A stretch of DNA of 64,000 nucleotides, from NCBI GenBank assembly GCA_011317545.1, contig WUJK01000015.1, positions 62,001-126,000 of the forward strand. Reading direction: 5' to 3'. Positions 63,843 to 64,000 of the stretch are shown here, piece by piece. Each line of letters opens with the position of its first letter. Position 1 is the first letter of the stretch. The notes below the pieces were generated by a model, which was not told where the DNA came from, did no database searches, and saw nothing but the letters and a program-made list of their open reading frames with translations. The translations under genes and the position numbers were made by a program. The stretch is from Coniella vitis. Taxonomy: Eukaryota; Ascomycota; Sordariomycetes; Diaporthales; Schizoparmaceae.

Positions 63843-64000
63843 ATGGATCGCAAACATCTAGTTATCGTAGGGTGTGGTGTATTCGGTCTCGCAACTGCTA
63901 TCGCCGCTGTAGATATTTACGATATAACAGTTATCAGCCAGGATAATGAGAATGCAGCATCGTGGGGGCCAGCTCGGATTTATCGAAGCAGGTATCCACG
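63843..64000 (+). CDS. FAD-dependent oxidoreductase (DAO family), 5' part only
   Basis: 52 codons before the window ends. It begins MDRKHLVIVGCGVFGLATAI, a Rossmann FAD-binding motif (GCGVFG for GxGxxG) at residues 10-15, then a second strand ending in ISQD, and SWGPARIYRSRYP, which matches the conserved segment of DAO-type flavoproteins such as sarcosine and fructosyl-amino-acid oxidases. The ATG is the first in frame. It would oxidise an amine or amino-acid-type substrate; the specificity cannot be seen. It follows the broken regulator gene on the same strand. Confidence 0.8.
   Translation, partial: MDRKHLVIVGCGVFGLATAIAAVDIYDITVISQDNENAASWGPARIYRSRYP

Overview
The window comes from a filamentous ascomycete (Pezizomycotina). 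The unique DNA carries intron-rich genes with short introns (GTRAGT donors, CTRAC-type branch sites, NAG acceptors) and typical fungal families: a Zn2Cys6 regulator, an AAAP amino-acid transporter, an acyltransferase-3 protein, a HET-domain protein and a second Zn2Cys6-type regulator. The repeats carry heavy repeat-induced point mutation (RIP): CpA and TpG are almost absent over about 40 kb while CpG survives.

Layout. 1-9 kb: minus-strand AAAP transporter running off the left edge, a minus-strand Zn2Cys6 factor (six exons, 801 aa model), and a divergent plus-strand acyltransferase-3 gene (two exons, 546 aa). 9-13 kb: a solo LTR with CGGTC target duplications, then DNA without a convincing gene. 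12.9-17.6 kb: one long plus-strand gene fusing a protein kinase to a HET domain. The linker between the two domains is predicted to contain six consecutive 3-nt microexons, all in phase 0. 19.9-27.6 kb: a complete, RIP-dead Ty3/gypsy chromovirus (pol on minus, TSD AATAT). 27.6-29.6 kb: a small unknown gene and the left half of a broken regulator gene. 29.6-63.0 kb: a 33.3-kb nest of chromovirus copies inside that regulator gene (outer TSD CAGAT). 63.0-64 kb: the right half of the regulator gene and the start of an FAD-dependent oxidoreductase.

Nest structure, inferred from LTR ends and target duplications: outer element 29644-62953 (pol plus); element 2 at 29896-37517 inside the outer left LTR (TSD ACTAA); element 3 at 39026-54761, whose flanks do not match; element 4 at 40681-48242 inside element 3 (TSD TAGTA/TAATA); a 525-bp TRIM-like element at 52523-53047 inside element 3 (TSD ATAAT); and element 5 at 54762-60529, without its 5' third, inside the outer integrase region. 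The mismatched flanks of full-length element 3, with deletions on both sides, suggest a crossover between two copies.

The chromovirus family has two unusual passengers on the strand opposite gag-pol near the 3' LTR: a coiled-coil ORF in all copies that retain the region, and in four copies a 72-nt tRNA-like cloverleaf with an intact B-box. The LTRs share conserved ends but have interchangeable middle segments. Most carry two TTAGGG units just downstream of the TATA box. All coordinates, splice sites and alignments were read by eye; no search or computation was run.
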